Below, one piece after another: positions 43,543 to 52,769 of a DNA stretch of 64,000 bases (within the stretch, counting starts at the first letter, position 1; every line of letters starts with the position of its first letter). The stretch is from the NCBI RefSeq assembly GCF_002109495.1, contig NZ_LVJN01000020.1, forward strand, positions 1 through 64,000, read 5' to 3'. The translations under genes and the position numbers were made by a program. The notes beneath the pieces are model-generated. The model worked only from the letters and a program-made list of their open reading frames with translations. It was not told where the DNA came from and did no database searches. The stretch is from Magnetofaba australis IT-1 (GTDB lineage Bacteria; Pseudomonadota; Magnetococcia; Magnetococcales; Magnetococcaceae).

Positions 43543-44265
43543 TTACAGCAACTCACGCAGAATCACCGCCATGCCGGAGCAGGCCGCCACCAGCAGCACG
43601 GCGCGGCGCACGGCGGCGTGATTCAAACGGTTCTTGATGGGGTAGGAGAGCAGAAAGCCCAAGCCGATGGCGGGCATGAACATCAGCCCCAATTGAAACT
43701 CCGCCGCACCCATGCGGCCAATGCGCCACAGGGTGAGCACGCTGATGGCCGAACCGAAGGAGAACACCACACTGAGTACGCCGCGCAGTTTGGGTCCGGG
43801 CAGATGTTGCAGCGACAGCGCCACCGGCGGTCCGCCCATGCTGGTGGTGATGCTCATTACCCCGGAAAGCACCCCCGCCGGGCCCAGCAGCTTGGGCGAA
43901 GGGTGGAAATGGGGCGCAAACCACGACAGCCCCACCGCCAGCAGGGTCAGGCTTCCGAACAGGAACGCCAAACCGCGCGCGGAGATCCAACTCAGCACCT
44001 CGGCGCCCAGCCACAACCCCGGCAGCGTGCCGAGCATGATCCAACCGACCAGTTTGAGGTCCACCTCGCGCCATTCGCGCAGGGACATCATCAGCGTCAG
44101 CAGCAGTCCGGCCAGGATCACCGGCCCCGGCACCATGTGCGGGGCGATCAACATCAGGGTGGGGGCGGCGATGAGGGCGTAACCGAAGCCGGTTGCGCCC
44201 TGCACCAGGCCGCCGGTGGCGACGGCCAGCCACAGCGCCGCCAGTTGCAGCAGGGAGAACGACAT
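43543..44265 (-). CDS. TauE/SafE-family membrane transporter
   Basis: The 240-residue protein has about eight membrane helices. It carries the duplicated TauE/SafE pattern: LVQGATGFGYALIAAPTLMLI near the start and LSGVMSITTSMGGPPVALSL in the second half. The family exports or imports small organosulfur or organic anions; the substrate is unknown. ATG 44265 is preferred over the in-frame TTG at 44277. It follows the RodZ-like gene by 30 bases and is probably co-transcribed with it. Confidence 0.9.
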   Translation of the reverse strand: MSFSLLQLAALWLAVATGGLVQGATGFGYALIAAPTLMLIAPHMVPGPVILAGLLLTLMMSLREWREVDLKLVGWIMLGTLPGLWLGAEVLSWISARGLAFLFGSLTLLAVGLSWFAPHFHPSPKLLGPAGVLSGVMSITTSMGGPPVALSLQHLPGPKLRGVLSVVFSFGSAISVLTLWRIGRMGAAEFQLGLMFMPAIGLGFLLSYPIKNRLNHAAVRRAVLLVAACSGMAVILRELL

Positions 44266-44295
44266 GGGGGGTTCCAATCAGATGCGACGAACGGC

Positions 44296-45591
44296 TCAGC
44301 GCGACTCCATGCGGCGACGCGCCGCAATCATGGCGGGTGAGAGAGTCACTTTGCGGATCAACTGTCCCGGTTTGCCCAGCGGCGGCGCCGGTTGGCCATC
44401 GACGAGGAAGCTGACGCCGCCCGCGTTGCCGATTTTGGCCACATAGGGGCCGCCCAGGGTGGGGATGGCGATGACGCGACCGGCCTTATACAGTCCGGTC
44501 TTATAGGTTTTGCCGCGCCCATCCTTGATCAACAGCCAGGCGTTTTCATTGATCACCAACGCCACGCGGCTGTCGGTGAGGGGGCGCGCCTCTTCACTGA
44601 GCGGTTCCGGCGTGGCGGCGCGGTCGGGGGTCGGCGTCGGGGTCGACTCCGGCTGGGTCGGCTCGGCGGGCGCGCTGGGCGCCGCTTCGGGCGCGCGCGC
44701 CACGCTCATGGGCGGAATTTCCGGCTCCGGCTGCGCGGCGTGGGCGACCACCGCCACTTCGGCGTTCAGATCGGGTTTCACCACGCTGGGCGGAGCGGCG
44801 TGGGCGGTCTGCAACGGCTCCTCCCGCAGGGGCGTTTGCGTCATGGGCTCGCGATCAGCCTGCTGCGTCAGCGGCGTGGGCTCCGGGGTGGGCTGCTCCA
44901 TTTGCGCCTGATCGCTGGACTCACTCTCCATGCTCTCCGAGGCCGCTTCCGGGGCGCTCATGCCCTCTTCGCCTGCAGCGGAAAAGCTGGACTCAGCGCC
45001 CGCTTCGCTGGATCCATTGGGGGCCTCTTCACCCGCTGAGGCGGAAGCGTCGGCGGGTTGCGCGCCCACAGGCTGGGCCATGGGTGAGGCGATGGGGTCA
45101 GCCATCTGCGGCTGCTCCGAGAACCAATACTCATAGCCCACATACAGGCCGACCAGCAGCAACACGCCAGCGGCGATGAGCCACAGGCCGGGACGCCCGC
45201 GACTCTGGCTGTCGGGCGGCGGGAAGTACTGCGTCACCAGCTTCTCATCGCGCTGATTGAGCGCCTGGCTGAACGCTTTGACCATCTGCTGTTCCGGCAG
45301 GCCCAGATGGCGCGAATAGACGCGCATAAAACCGATGGCGAAGGTGAGGCCGGGCAGGGCGTCCACGTCGCCGCGCTCCAGCGAGGCCAGATGGGTGTCG
45401 CGGATGCGGCACTGCTTGTGGCACGCCTCCAGGCTCCACCCCTTCTCCTCACGCGCTTTGCGCAGTCGCGCGCCCAGCGCCTGCAAGCCGCCGTGCAGCG
45501 TCTCCTCATCCAACTCCGGCGGCGGTTCGTCGGCTTGGGTGGGCGCAGAGACGATCTTGACGGTTTCGTCTGACGGTTGAATGGCGCTCAT
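44296..45591 (-). CDS. RodZ-like helix-turn-helix membrane protein
   Basis: In the 431-residue protein, the N-terminal HTH_25 domain (ALGARLRKAREEKGWSLEACHKQCRIRDTHLASLERGD, about 39-75) continues to AIGFMRVYSRHLGL. One membrane helix (about 136-155) leads to a long Pro/Glu/Ser-rich periplasmic linker and a C-terminal DUF4115-like beta domain (LVINENAWLLIKDGRGKTYKTGLYKAG). This is the RodZ architecture, which links MreB to the wall machinery. It sits directly downstream of nadE in the same direction. Confidence 0.88.
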   Translation of the reverse strand: MSAIQPSDETVKIVSAPTQADEPPPELDEETLHGGLQALGARLRKAREEKGWSLEACHKQCRIRDTHLASLERGDVDALPGLTFAIGFMRVYSRHLGLPEQQMVKAFSQALNQRDEKLVTQYFPPPDSQSRGRPGLWLIAAGVLLLVGLYVGYEYWFSEQPQMADPIASPMAQPVGAQPADASASAGEEAPNGSSEAGAESSFSAAGEEGMSAPEAASESMESESSDQAQMEQPTPEPTPLTQQADREPMTQTPLREEPLQTAHAAPPSVVKPDLNAEVAVVAHAAQPEPEIPPMSVARAPEAAPSAPAEPTQPESTPTPTPDRAATPEPLSEEARPLTDSRVALVINENAWLLIKDGRGKTYKTGLYKAGRVIAIPTLGGPYVAKIGNAGGVSFLVDGQPAPPLGKPGQLIRKVTLSPAMIAARRRMESR

Positions 45592-45640
45592 GAATGCTGT
45601 TCCGTCTTACTGGCGTTGATCCCACGGCTTCTGGCGGCGC

Positions 45641-47371
45641 TTAGCACACTTTGAAGCCGTTGGTGATGGGATAGCGGCGATCCTTGCCGAACGCGCGCGC
45701 GGTGATGCGCACCCCCGGCGGGGCTTGGCGGCGCTTGTACTCGTTGCGATCCACCGTGGCGATGACGCGCGCGGCCAGATCGCGGTCGATGCCCAGGGAT
45801 TCGATCTCCGCCAGGCTGCGCTCCTGCTCCACATAGAGTTTCAAAATCCGGTCCAAAATTGGATAGGGCGGCAACGAGTCGCTGTCTTTTTGATCCGGAC
45901 GCAGTTCAGCGGAGGGGGCTTTATCGATCACATTCTGCGGCGTCGGATGCGCCAGACCCACCTCCTCGGCCCAGCGGTTGCGCGCGCGAGCCAGATCGTA
46001 GACGGTCATCTTCAGCACATCCTTGAGCACCGAATAGCCCCCCGCCATGTCGCCATAGAGGGTGGCGTAACCCATGCTCACCTCGCTCTTGTTGCCGGTG
46101 GTCACCAGCAGCAGCCCCTTCTTGTTGGAGATGGCCATGAGCAGGGTGCCGCGAATACGCGGCTGGATGTTCTCTTCGGTGACGTCCTCATCGCGCCCGG
46201 CGAACTCCTCGGCCAAGTCCGCTTTAAACTGATCGAACAGGCGACCAATGGGGATGCTGGCCAGGCGCACGCCCAGGCGGTTGGCCTGCACGATGGCGTC
46301 GTGGTTGCTGTGATCGGCGGTGTACTGCGACGGCATCATCACCGCCTCCACCCGCTCGGCGCCCAGGGCGTCCACACAGATGGTGAGCGTCAGCGCCGAG
46401 TCGATGCCGCCGGAGAGGCCGATCACCACCCCGGTGAAGCCGTTTTTGCGCACATAGTCGCGAATGCCCAAGGTCAGCGCGCCCCAGATCTCCCGTTCGC
46501 GATCCAGCGTCGGGCTCAGGAACGGCTCCGAGTGGGGCGCCGCGCGCCACGGGCCGCAGTAGCCGGTGCGCAGGAACTGGTTCTGCACCGTGGTCTGTTT
46601 GGGGTGGTCCAGTTGCGCCGGGCCGTCGCCATCCCAGGAGATGCGGGTCAGGCGGATCTCTTCGCGGAAGAAGCCGCAGCGCAGGCTCACCCGCGCGCCG
46701 GAGTCCATCACAAACGAGCCGCCATCGAACACCAGCTCATCCTGGCCGCCCACCTGGTTGACGTAGACCACCGGCAGGCCGGTTTCGTGGATGCGGTCGC
46801 TGACCACCGATTCGCGCTCGCGCCACTTGCCCAGGTGATAGGGGGAGGCGTTGAGGTTGAGCAGAATCGCCGCGCCCAGCTCCATCAGGGTGCGCGCCGG
46901 GCCGTGGGCGTGCCACACGTCTTCGCACACGGTGATGCCGATGGGCAGGTCGCGATAGGTGTGTACATTGGCCTCTTCGCCATGCACAAAGTAGCGCTGC
47001 TCGTCGAACACGCCATAGTTGGGCAGGTTCCATTTGGCGGTGAGGAAGGTCTCGCGGCCATCCTCCACCAGCATGGCGGCGTTGAGCACATCGCCATTCT
47101 CCAGTCGGCGCGGGGCGCCGTAGAGCACATCCACGCCCATCTCCGCCAAACCCTGGCGCAGGCGCTTCTCCTGCTGCTCCACGCGCTCCAGAAACAGCGG
47201 TTTATGCAGCAGGTCCTCGGGCGGATAACCGGTCAGGGTCAACTCCGGGAACAGGACCAAGTCGGCCCCGGCGCGTTTGGCGGTCTGCGCGGCGTCCAGC
47301 ATCATGCCGCAGTTGCCCTCCAGGTCGCCCACGTGGGGATTGATTTGCGCCAAAGCGAGGATGATTTGCAT
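45641..47371 (-). CDS. nadE: Glutamine-dependent NAD+ synthetase
   Basis: In the 576-residue protein, the N-terminal nitrilase-type glutaminase has the Glu-Lys-Cys triad in LVLFPELTLTGYPPEDLL, LTAKWNLPNYGVFDE and GITVCEDVWH. The C-terminal synthetase has the ATP loop GLSGGIDSALT, TGNKSEVSMGYATLYGDMAGGYSVLKDV and DSDSLPPYP. It makes NAD+ from deamido-NAD+ with glutamine as nitrogen source. ATG 47371 starts at the conserved MQIILALAQIN. Confidence 0.96.
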   Translation of the reverse strand: MQIILALAQINPHVGDLEGNCGMMLDAAQTAKRAGADLVLFPELTLTGYPPEDLLHKPLFLERVEQQEKRLRQGLAEMGVDVLYGAPRRLENGDVLNAAMLVEDGRETFLTAKWNLPNYGVFDEQRYFVHGEEANVHTYRDLPIGITVCEDVWHAHGPARTLMELGAAILLNLNASPYHLGKWRERESVVSDRIHETGLPVVYVNQVGGQDELVFDGGSFVMDSGARVSLRCGFFREEIRLTRISWDGDGPAQLDHPKQTTVQNQFLRTGYCGPWRAAPHSEPFLSPTLDREREIWGALTLGIRDYVRKNGFTGVVIGLSGGIDSALTLTICVDALGAERVEAVMMPSQYTADHSNHDAIVQANRLGVRLASIPIGRLFDQFKADLAEEFAGRDEDVTEENIQPRIRGTLLMAISNKKGLLLVTTGNKSEVSMGYATLYGDMAGGYSVLKDVLKMTVYDLARARNRWAEEVGLAHPTPQNVIDKAPSAELRPDQKDSDSLPPYPILDRILKLYVEQERSLAEIESLGIDRDLAARVIATVDRNEYKRRQAPPGVRITARAFGKDRRYPITNGFKVC

Positions 47372-47640
47372 AGGTGTGTCCGCCTTCAAACAACCATTGA
47401 CGAAGCGTTGCGTCATCTCCGCAGAGCGCGCGCAACCAACGAAAACGCAATTCCGATTTCACTCTACTGCAATTTCAACTGCTTGGATGGCGTTGAAACT
47501 GTCAGATTCTGCGCGCCATCGTCGCCGGGCGATGGTGCGCCCCCGGTTTGATGTTGCAAACGCCATTAAACCAGGTAATTTACCGCATCATGCGGCTGCA
47601 TCCAACGCGCAATGCGGCGTGGGGGCAATTATTGATAGAG
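47372..47640. other. Upstream region of nadE, no gene seen
   Basis: This holds the presumed nadE promoter. The plus-strand frame that crosses it is an antisense shadow of nadE. No repeat or hairpin of note occurs before the R1 leader at 47642. Confidence 0.4.
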
Positions 47641-47641
47641 T

Positions 47642-47900
47642 CGCAGGCATTCAGAAGTGAACGCCGGGATGCTATGAGATTTCGAGAGCTATGCCCTCGA
47701 GCTCCCAAGATCAAAAGATAAACCGTGATTCGGGCCATCCATGGCCCTCACCCTTTGGGCTCGCTGCGCGAGTCCGATTCGGCAATCCTGCCGAATCGTG
47801 GGGCGCCGCCCTGGATTGCACACCTTTGGCCGCTGGGGTCGCGGACCCCAGACCCCGGAAAATCGGGCCAGTAAATGTCCCGATTTTCCACGTTTTCAGT
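47642..47900 (+). repeat. Divergent R1 element with replaced hairpins
   Basis: The leader GCAGGCATTCAGAAGTGAAC and GAGAGCTATGCCCTCGAGCTC are recognisable. The position of the second hairpin holds GGGCCATCCATGGCCC and GATTCGGCAATCCTGCCGAATC. CTGGGGTCGCGGACCCCAG is kept. The CCGCCGACCAGTCGGCGG position is occupied by GGAAAATCGGG (then 11 bases) CCCGATTTTCC. The linker order is otherwise as in other copies. Confidence 0.85.
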
Positions 47901-47995
47901 ATCGTGCAATATATCCAGTTTTGATTTGTGTTGGCGATATTTCTTTTTTTATTTCCTGCGTTTCACTGACTTTGGCCAGTATGGAGCCACGCTTT

Positions 47996-49078
47996 ATGGA
48001 CGTTACGCAATGGACCCGCCCCGCCGTGTTGGGCATGGCCGGATATGCGCCCGGCGAACAGCCCCAGGCCGCAGAGCGGGTCATCAAGCTCAACACCAAT
48101 GAAAACCCCTACGCGCCGCCGCAAGCGGTGCTGGACGCCATGGGCGCGGCCCTGGGCGACGCCCTGCGCCTCTACCCGGAGCCCGACTCGCGCAGCGTGC
48201 GCGAGGCCGCCGCGCGCGCCTATGGTCACGGTCTGCAGCCGCAGCAGGTGGTGGCGGGCAACGGCTCGGACGATCTGCTCACCATCATCCTGCGCACCTT
48301 CGTCGATCCTGGCGAAACGGTGGCGGCGCTGGACCCCACCTATACCCTGTATGAACCGCTGGTGACGCTGCAGGGTGGACGCTACGCCAGTGCGCCGTGG
48401 CGGGAAGATGGCGGCTTGCCGGTGGATGAACTGGCGGGGTTGCGCGCCAAAGTGATCTTCGTCACCCGGCCCAACGCCCCCACCGGTCACGTCTGCGCCC
48501 TCTCTGAAGTGGTCGAGCTGTGTACAAAAACTCAGGCCCATGGGGTGGTGGTGCTGGATGAGGCGTATGGCGACTTCGCCGACGATCACGGCCTGGGGCT
48601 GCTGCCCGACTGTCCCAATCTGATCGTCACCCGCAGCTTCTCCAAATCCATGTGTCTGGCCGGGGCGCGGATTGGACTGGGCTTTATGTCCGTGGCCATC
48701 GCCGAGCAGATGCACAAGGTGCGCGACTCCTACAATCTGGACCGTGTGGCCCAGGTGGCCGCCACCGCCGCATTGGACAATCTGGACGCCTATGCGCCGC
48801 TCATCGCCAAGATCAAATCGGAGCGCGCGCGTTTGACCGCGGCGCTGCGGCAGCGCGGGTTCGATGCGCCGGAGAGCCAGGCCAATTTCGTGCTGGCGAA
48901 GATTCCCGCCGGGGCGTTGGATGGTCGTGGCTGGCTGGCGGCGCTGCGCCAGAAGGGGATTCTGGTGCGCTATTTTGGTCACGATCCGCGTCTAAGCGAC
49001 AAGCTGCGCATCACCGTGGGCGCGCCCCACGAGAACGACGCCCTGTTGGCGGCGGTGGATGGGATTCTGGTCGGTTAG
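47996..49078 (+). CDS. hisC: Histidinol-phosphate aminotransferase
   Basis: The 360-residue PLP aminotransferase has IKLNTNENPYAPP, GNGSDDLLTIILRTF, TRPNAPTGH (family NPNNPTG), VVLDEAYGDF and the Schiff-base lysine in TRSFSKSMCLAGARIG. It converts imidazole-acetol phosphate to histidinol phosphate in histidine synthesis. ATG 47996 has a TGGAG at 47982-47986; ATG 47981 in frame is possible. It is a single gene ended by a terminator. The related specificity for aromatic amino acids cannot be excluded. Confidence 0.9.
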   Translation: MDVTQWTRPAVLGMAGYAPGEQPQAAERVIKLNTNENPYAPPQAVLDAMGAALGDALRLYPEPDSRSVREAAARAYGHGLQPQQVVAGNGSDDLLTIILRTFVDPGETVAALDPTYTLYEPLVTLQGGRYASAPWREDGGLPVDELAGLRAKVIFVTRPNAPTGHVCALSEVVELCTKTQAHGVVVLDEAYGDFADDHGLGLLPDCPNLIVTRSFSKSMCLAGARIGLGFMSVAIAEQMHKVRDSYNLDRVAQVAATAALDNLDAYAPLIAKIKSERARLTAALRQRGFDAPESQANFVLAKIPAGALDGRGWLAALRQKGILVRYFGHDPRLSDKLRITVGAPHENDALLAAVDGILVG

Positions 49079-49100
49079 AGTGTCGGCGGAATCAGGCTAT

Positions 49101-49130
49101 AAAAAAGGCTCCCGATTGGGAGCTTTTTTT
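49101..49130 (+). terminator. Rho-independent terminator of hisC
   Basis: A-rich stem AAAAAAGGCTCCC pairs (one bulge) with GGGAGCTTTTTT around a GATT loop. The T-run extends to 49130. Confidence 0.9.
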
Positions 49131-49146
49131 GTGTCAAGCGCTCTGT

Positions 49147-50739
49147 TTAGTTGCAAGAGGTGCTGTTCTCGCAGGTGTAGATTGCGCTGACTTCATCTGC
49201 TGAGAGCGCTTTTGAATAGATGCGAACATCATCAATGGAGCCTGTGGCGGGGAAATAGGGCGTGCTGTTAAAATCGAGCGCGCCAATCCAAACGTGGTTA
49301 TCGTTGTACTTATTTGTTCCGGCGTCGGACAAGGTCATGGACGTTGTGTTTTGTACTTCAGACCCATCGACATAAGCGACATAGGATGTGCTGGAGCCGG
49401 TTCCTGAGACGGTATAGACGATGTGATGCCAATTTCCATCATTGAGATCCTGCGTAATCGACTCGCGATAAAAGTTGGCGGCGGTGGTGTTCAGCCCGTC
49501 GCGATCATCGTAAATATGGATCTGCATCGTATCTGAATTGGGGACGTAATTGATTGAGCCGAGTCCAGATGAAATAAAAGTTTGCCAGCTTGTACTGGTA
49601 TTGGCTGTTGGAATATTCACCCAAAACGAGTAGGAGAAATTGGTCCAGTTCGCCGCATCGTTACTGCCGATTGCGGTGCTGGCAATGCTGACGTAACCAT
49701 CTCGATTGAGAAACTCGCCGCCATCAATTACGCCGTTACTGGCGGTTGCCCCGGAGATTCCGCCGCTATTGCCGTCGTCACAACTCCCGACCACAGTACA
49801 TTCAAAATGATAGGCGCTGTTGGCGGTTGAGTGACGATCAGCCGTCTGCGCCGGAGCGGAGGTGGTTCCAGTGGGGACAAGGTTCTCCACCTGGTTGCAG
49901 GAGCTGTCCTCAAGCGGAGCGGCAGCGTCCATCTGCCACCACGCTTCCGTTCCGCGGCCCACCAGATCCTTCAAATACTCAAAATCCGCATCCTCGGCAG
50001 TGAGAGTGGAGATGGTCGTGCCGGCGTTTCTCAATGACTCGCGGTTGGTGATGGCGGTGATGACCCGGTCATCGTAGTCATTGGTATGGGTGGTGGCGCC
50101 CGCTCCGGAGGTGATGGTCTGCGCCATATCATCTTCGTTGAAGCTGTTGGCGGTGGTTCCAGCGCCCTGGCCGCTTTCATTATAGCCATCGAAGAAACCG
50201 TCGGCGCCGTCATGGTCGGCGTCGGTGGGACCGCCGGTGGCGATCAGGAACGGCACGTTCTTAACCGCGTTGGTCCCATCGCTGGTGACATGCAGATCGG
50301 TGGTGTTGGGCGCGGCGGCCACCAAGGTGATCAATTGGTTGCATAGATCAACGCGTGACGTGGCGGCGTCAAAGTTGGAGGTTCCATCGCGGTAGACGCC
50401 ATAGCGCAAACCATTGTTTACCGTGTCATTGCCATTGGCCAAGCCAATGTCGCGATAGGGCAGGAACCCAACCTCCACACCACAATCCTCGGAGCCGTCA
50501 TTGGTGGCGCTGGGGCAGGGCAGGCGGTTGTTCTGCTGCATGAAGCCCTCCACCGCGTCACGCGCGCTCTTCATGATCTCGCGGTCTTTGCTGGCGGTCA
50601 TCAGGCTGGCGAATTCGGTGACTTTGGGCAACAGCACCGCCGAGGCGATGGCCAGCACCGCCATCAGCACGCTCACAGCGTACATCATGCCAAAGCCCGC
50701 CTCGCGGCGGCGTGGGAGTCGTTGGCTGGGCGCGTTCAT
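49147..50739 (-). CDS. Pseudopilin-like protein with C-terminal LamG-type domain
   Basis: In the 530-residue protein, a basic start (RLPRRREAGFGMMYAVSVLMAV) leads to one membrane helix as in pseudopilins. RLPCPSATNDG and FLPYRDIGLANG are shared with the next gene's product. From about residue 290 a concanavalin-like LamG/jelly-roll domain follows (AANWTNFSYSFWVNIP, DGNWHHIVYTVSG, IDDVRIYSKALSADEV). AAGGGGG with 6-base spacing favours ATG 50739 over 50745. It is probably a surface or secretion-system minor pilin with a carbohydrate-binding-like head. Confidence 0.8.
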   Translation of the reverse strand: MNAPSQRLPRRREAGFGMMYAVSVLMAVLAIASAVLLPKVTEFASLMTASKDREIMKSARDAVEGFMQQNNRLPCPSATNDGSEDCGVEVGFLPYRDIGLANGNDTVNNGLRYGVYRDGTSNFDAATSRVDLCNQLITLVAAAPNTTDLHVTSDGTNAVKNVPFLIATGGPTDADHDGADGFFDGYNESGQGAGTTANSFNEDDMAQTITSGAGATTHTNDYDDRVITAITNRESLRNAGTTISTLTAEDADFEYLKDLVGRGTEAWWQMDAAAPLEDSSCNQVENLVPTGTTSAPAQTADRHSTANSAYHFECTVVGSCDDGNSGGISGATASNGVIDGGEFLNRDGYVSIASTAIGSNDAANWTNFSYSFWVNIPTANTSTSWQTFISSGLGSINYVPNSDTMQIHIYDDRDGLNTTAANFYRESITQDLNDGNWHHIVYTVSGTGSSTSYVAYVDGSEVQNTTSMTLSDAGTNKYNDNHVWIGALDFNSTPYFPATGSIDDVRIYSKALSADEVSAIYTCENSTSCN

Positions 50740-50765
50740 ATCCATCCCCCTTGGCGGTGATCAGC

Positions 50766-51587
50766 TTACGGGCAATTGAGGGTGGAGATCAGCCCCACAA
50801 AGGAGCCCGCCACAACGATGTCGTCATAGGAGGTGTTGGCGGCGGCGTTGCCATCTTCGGGGTTGGCGATGCGCCACACCCGGCTGGGGTTGTCCACACA
50901 GCGTTGCAGCACTGTACTGCCGTCGGAATAGTCCTCGTTGTTGCCGTCCAATTCAGCCAGCGCAGCCACTTCATCCGCATTGGCGGCGGAGTAGTCGGCA
51001 TCCTCCACTCCGGCGCTGATCAACACATAGGGCGCCGCTGTGGTGTTGTCGCCGGCATCACAGTTATAGGTGAAGGTGGTGTTATTGAAGTCGCCGATCA
51101 TCAGGCCGTCTTGGCTGGCCACGCCAGTATTCATCAAGGTCTTCAAGTTGGTGCAGATATTGGAGCCGGAATTATCCGCCACGCTGGCGTTGGTCGCGGT
51201 GGAGTCCTGGTGCACGGCGTAATACACTTTGCGGCCCCAGGCGTCATAGTTGTTGGGCAGGCCCAAATCCCGGTAGGGCAGATGGCCAAACATGGCCGTG
51301 CAGGGACGCGCGAGACTGGTGCCCGCGTTTTCGGCGCCATCATCATCGGTGTCCGGGCAGGGCAAGCGGCCTTGCGCCACGGCAAACCCTTCCAATGCAT
51401 GCTGGTAGTTTTCCAGCTGCGCTTCAGTGGCTTTCTTATTGGCGGTATCGGTGGCGCCGGGCAGCACGGAGAATCCGGCGGCGATGATGATGCCGATGAT
51501 CACCAGCACCATGGAGAGCTCCACCAGGGTGAAACCGCCGCTGGGCGTCGCGTCAGCGCATTGAGATTGATTGGACCGCCATCTCAT
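50766..51587 (-). CDS. Type IV prepilin-like protein
   Basis: The 273-residue protein has a textbook class III signal GGFTLVELSMVLVIIGIIIA (Gly, Phe and Glu at the +5 position). The alpha-helical spine is followed by RLPCPDTDDDG, LPYRDLGLPNN and several cysteines likely to form disulfides. It would be cleaved and methylated by a prepilin peptidase. GGGAG lies eight bases before ATG 51587. It is co-directional with, and 26 bases upstream of, the LamG-bearing paralogue. No assembly ATPase or peptidase is in the window. Confidence 0.87.
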   Translation of the reverse strand: MRWRSNQSQCADATPSGGFTLVELSMVLVIIGIIIAAGFSVLPGATDTANKKATEAQLENYQHALEGFAVAQGRLPCPDTDDDGAENAGTSLARPCTAMFGHLPYRDLGLPNNYDAWGRKVYYAVHQDSTATNASVADNSGSNICTNLKTLMNTGVASQDGLMIGDFNNTTFTYNCDAGDNTTAAPYVLISAGVEDADYSAANADEVAALAELDGNNEDYSDGSTVLQRCVDNPSRVWRIANPEDGNAAANTSYDDIVVAGSFVGLISTLNCP

Positions 51588-51679
51588 GTTCAACTCTCCC
51601 GCTTGGCTAAAATTCCATGTTCCCCTGTGCCGCGCGCGCGGTGTCTGGCAGAGACAACAGATTGAATGCTTAGGCGGAA

Positions 51680-51702
51680 CGCCACACATGTTATGTGTGG
51701 CG
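51680..51702. promoter_or_regulatory. Palindrome between divergent genes
   Basis: CGCCACACAT/ATGTGTGGCG (51680-51689 with 51693-51702) forms a perfect 10-bp inverted repeat around GTT, 93 bases before the prepilin start. It could be an operator or a leader hairpin. Confidence 0.5.
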
Positions 51703-51830
51703 CCTGTGATGGATTTGTTGCTCATTGCATCAGGTTGGACTATTCTAACAATAAGCGTTGAAAAAGTAGAATGATTTGCAATCCCTCTTTTATACAGTAG
51801 CTTATCAAGGGCCAGCTGGAGAGTGAGGTT

Positions 51831-52046
51831 ATGGATGTAAAACGCATTATCCGCTGGATCATTTTCGCCTTGGGAGCGTATCTGATCTTTATCGGTTATC
51901 GGGATATGATCGCGACGCCGGATGTGCTGGGCAACCGAGACATTGATTATAGCGCCACCGCTCAGGACGCCACCCTGGGGTTGGGCTATGTGGTGGCTGG
52001 CGGCGTGATGATTCTGCTCGCTCTGCTCTCTCGAGGCGATCGATAA
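51831..52046 (+). CDS. Small two-helix membrane protein, 71 aa
   Basis: Two hydrophobic helices (about 7-23 and 48-66) are separated by a short polar loop (YRDMIATPDVLGNRDIDYSATAQDATLG). No family is recognised. It is followed after 46 bases by another small membrane protein in the same direction, so they may form a unit. Confidence 0.7.
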   Translation: MDVKRIIRWIIFALGAYLIFIGYRDMIATPDVLGNRDIDYSATAQDATLGLGYVVAGGVMILLALLSRGDR

Positions 52047-52092
52047 CAGTCCGATTGTTGGTTCATCCGAACGCGTAAAAGGGAGGCGCATC

Positions 52093-52527
52093 ATGACGGA
52101 ACATCCCGACACGTCCCTCTCCCCCGCCGCCAAGCGTCGTGAAGCGGAACGCATCATCCAGCGCCGCGCTTTCTCCGGCCCCAATAAACGCAAAGGGCCG
52201 GACCTTTATGTCAAAATTCAGCGCTGGTTGAATGTGGTCTCGCTGGGGATCGTCTTAGGCGTGCTGGTGCTCATCGACCAGGCGCGGCCTGCGTATGATA
52301 ACCTCTTCTCCCGCGCCGCCGAGGTGTATGATTTACGCCGCGGTTGGGATCATCACATGCTGGGCGCGGCGCTGGGGCTGACCATTCTGGTGATTATCTT
52401 CTCGCTATTCACGCTGTTTCTCAGCAGCCGCCGCAAGCGCCGTAAAATGGACCAGTGGAATGTGGGCGGCTTGGTCTACCTCACTTTGGGCGTGCTGCTG
52501 CTCATCTACCAAAATAGTCTGTTCTAG
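52093..52527 (+). CDS. Small membrane protein, 144 aa
   Basis: A polar basic N-terminus (about 1-45, with AAKRREAERIIQRRAF) is followed by three hydrophobic helices (about 48-63, 92-112 and 125-142), with a basic loop SSRRKRRKMDQW between the last two. No family is recognised. GGGAGG precedes the ATG. Its TAG stop codon coincides with the CTAG at the edge of a MITE-like inverted repeat. Confidence 0.75.
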   Translation: MTEHPDTSLSPAAKRREAERIIQRRAFSGPNKRKGPDLYVKIQRWLNVVSLGIVLGVLVLIDQARPAYDNLFSRAAEVYDLRRGWDHHMLGAALGLTILVIIFSLFTLFLSSRRKRRKMDQWNVGGLVYLTLGVLLLIYQNSLF

Positions 52528-52702
52528 ATGGTGTCGTCATGAGATGCAAATCTCGGGCTCCTGGCTCAAAATGAGCGCATTTTAGGCGCGCCGATTGACT
52601 TGAGCCAGCCTCAGGGAGTGAGGCGCAACGACAAATGCGCCATTTTGAGGCGGAGAATGCGAAGCATGCCCCGTTTTTGCATCTTGTGACGACACCATCT
52701 AG
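52524..52702. mobile_element. MITE-like nested inverted-repeat element, 179 bp
   Basis: The terminal repeats 52524-52550 and 52676-52702 are 27 bp and match except for a three-base stretch with two mismatches. Both ends read CTAGATGGTGTCGTCA. A second inverted pair lies inside: CTCAAAATGAGCGCATTT (52565-52582) with AAATGCGCCATTTTGAG (52633-52649). There is no coding frame. The outer CTAG may be a target duplication. It sits exactly at the stop codon of the preceding gene. Confidence 0.8.
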
Positions 52703-52769
52703 GCTCTGTCGCTGGGTCAGCGTTCAAGCGCGCCAACCGTCCGGTTGCGCGTTGTATCCTCTGAGAACT

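Noticed and set aside
45725-47551. 608-codon plus-strand frame over nadE
   Set aside because: It is an antisense shadow of a complete NAD synthetase.
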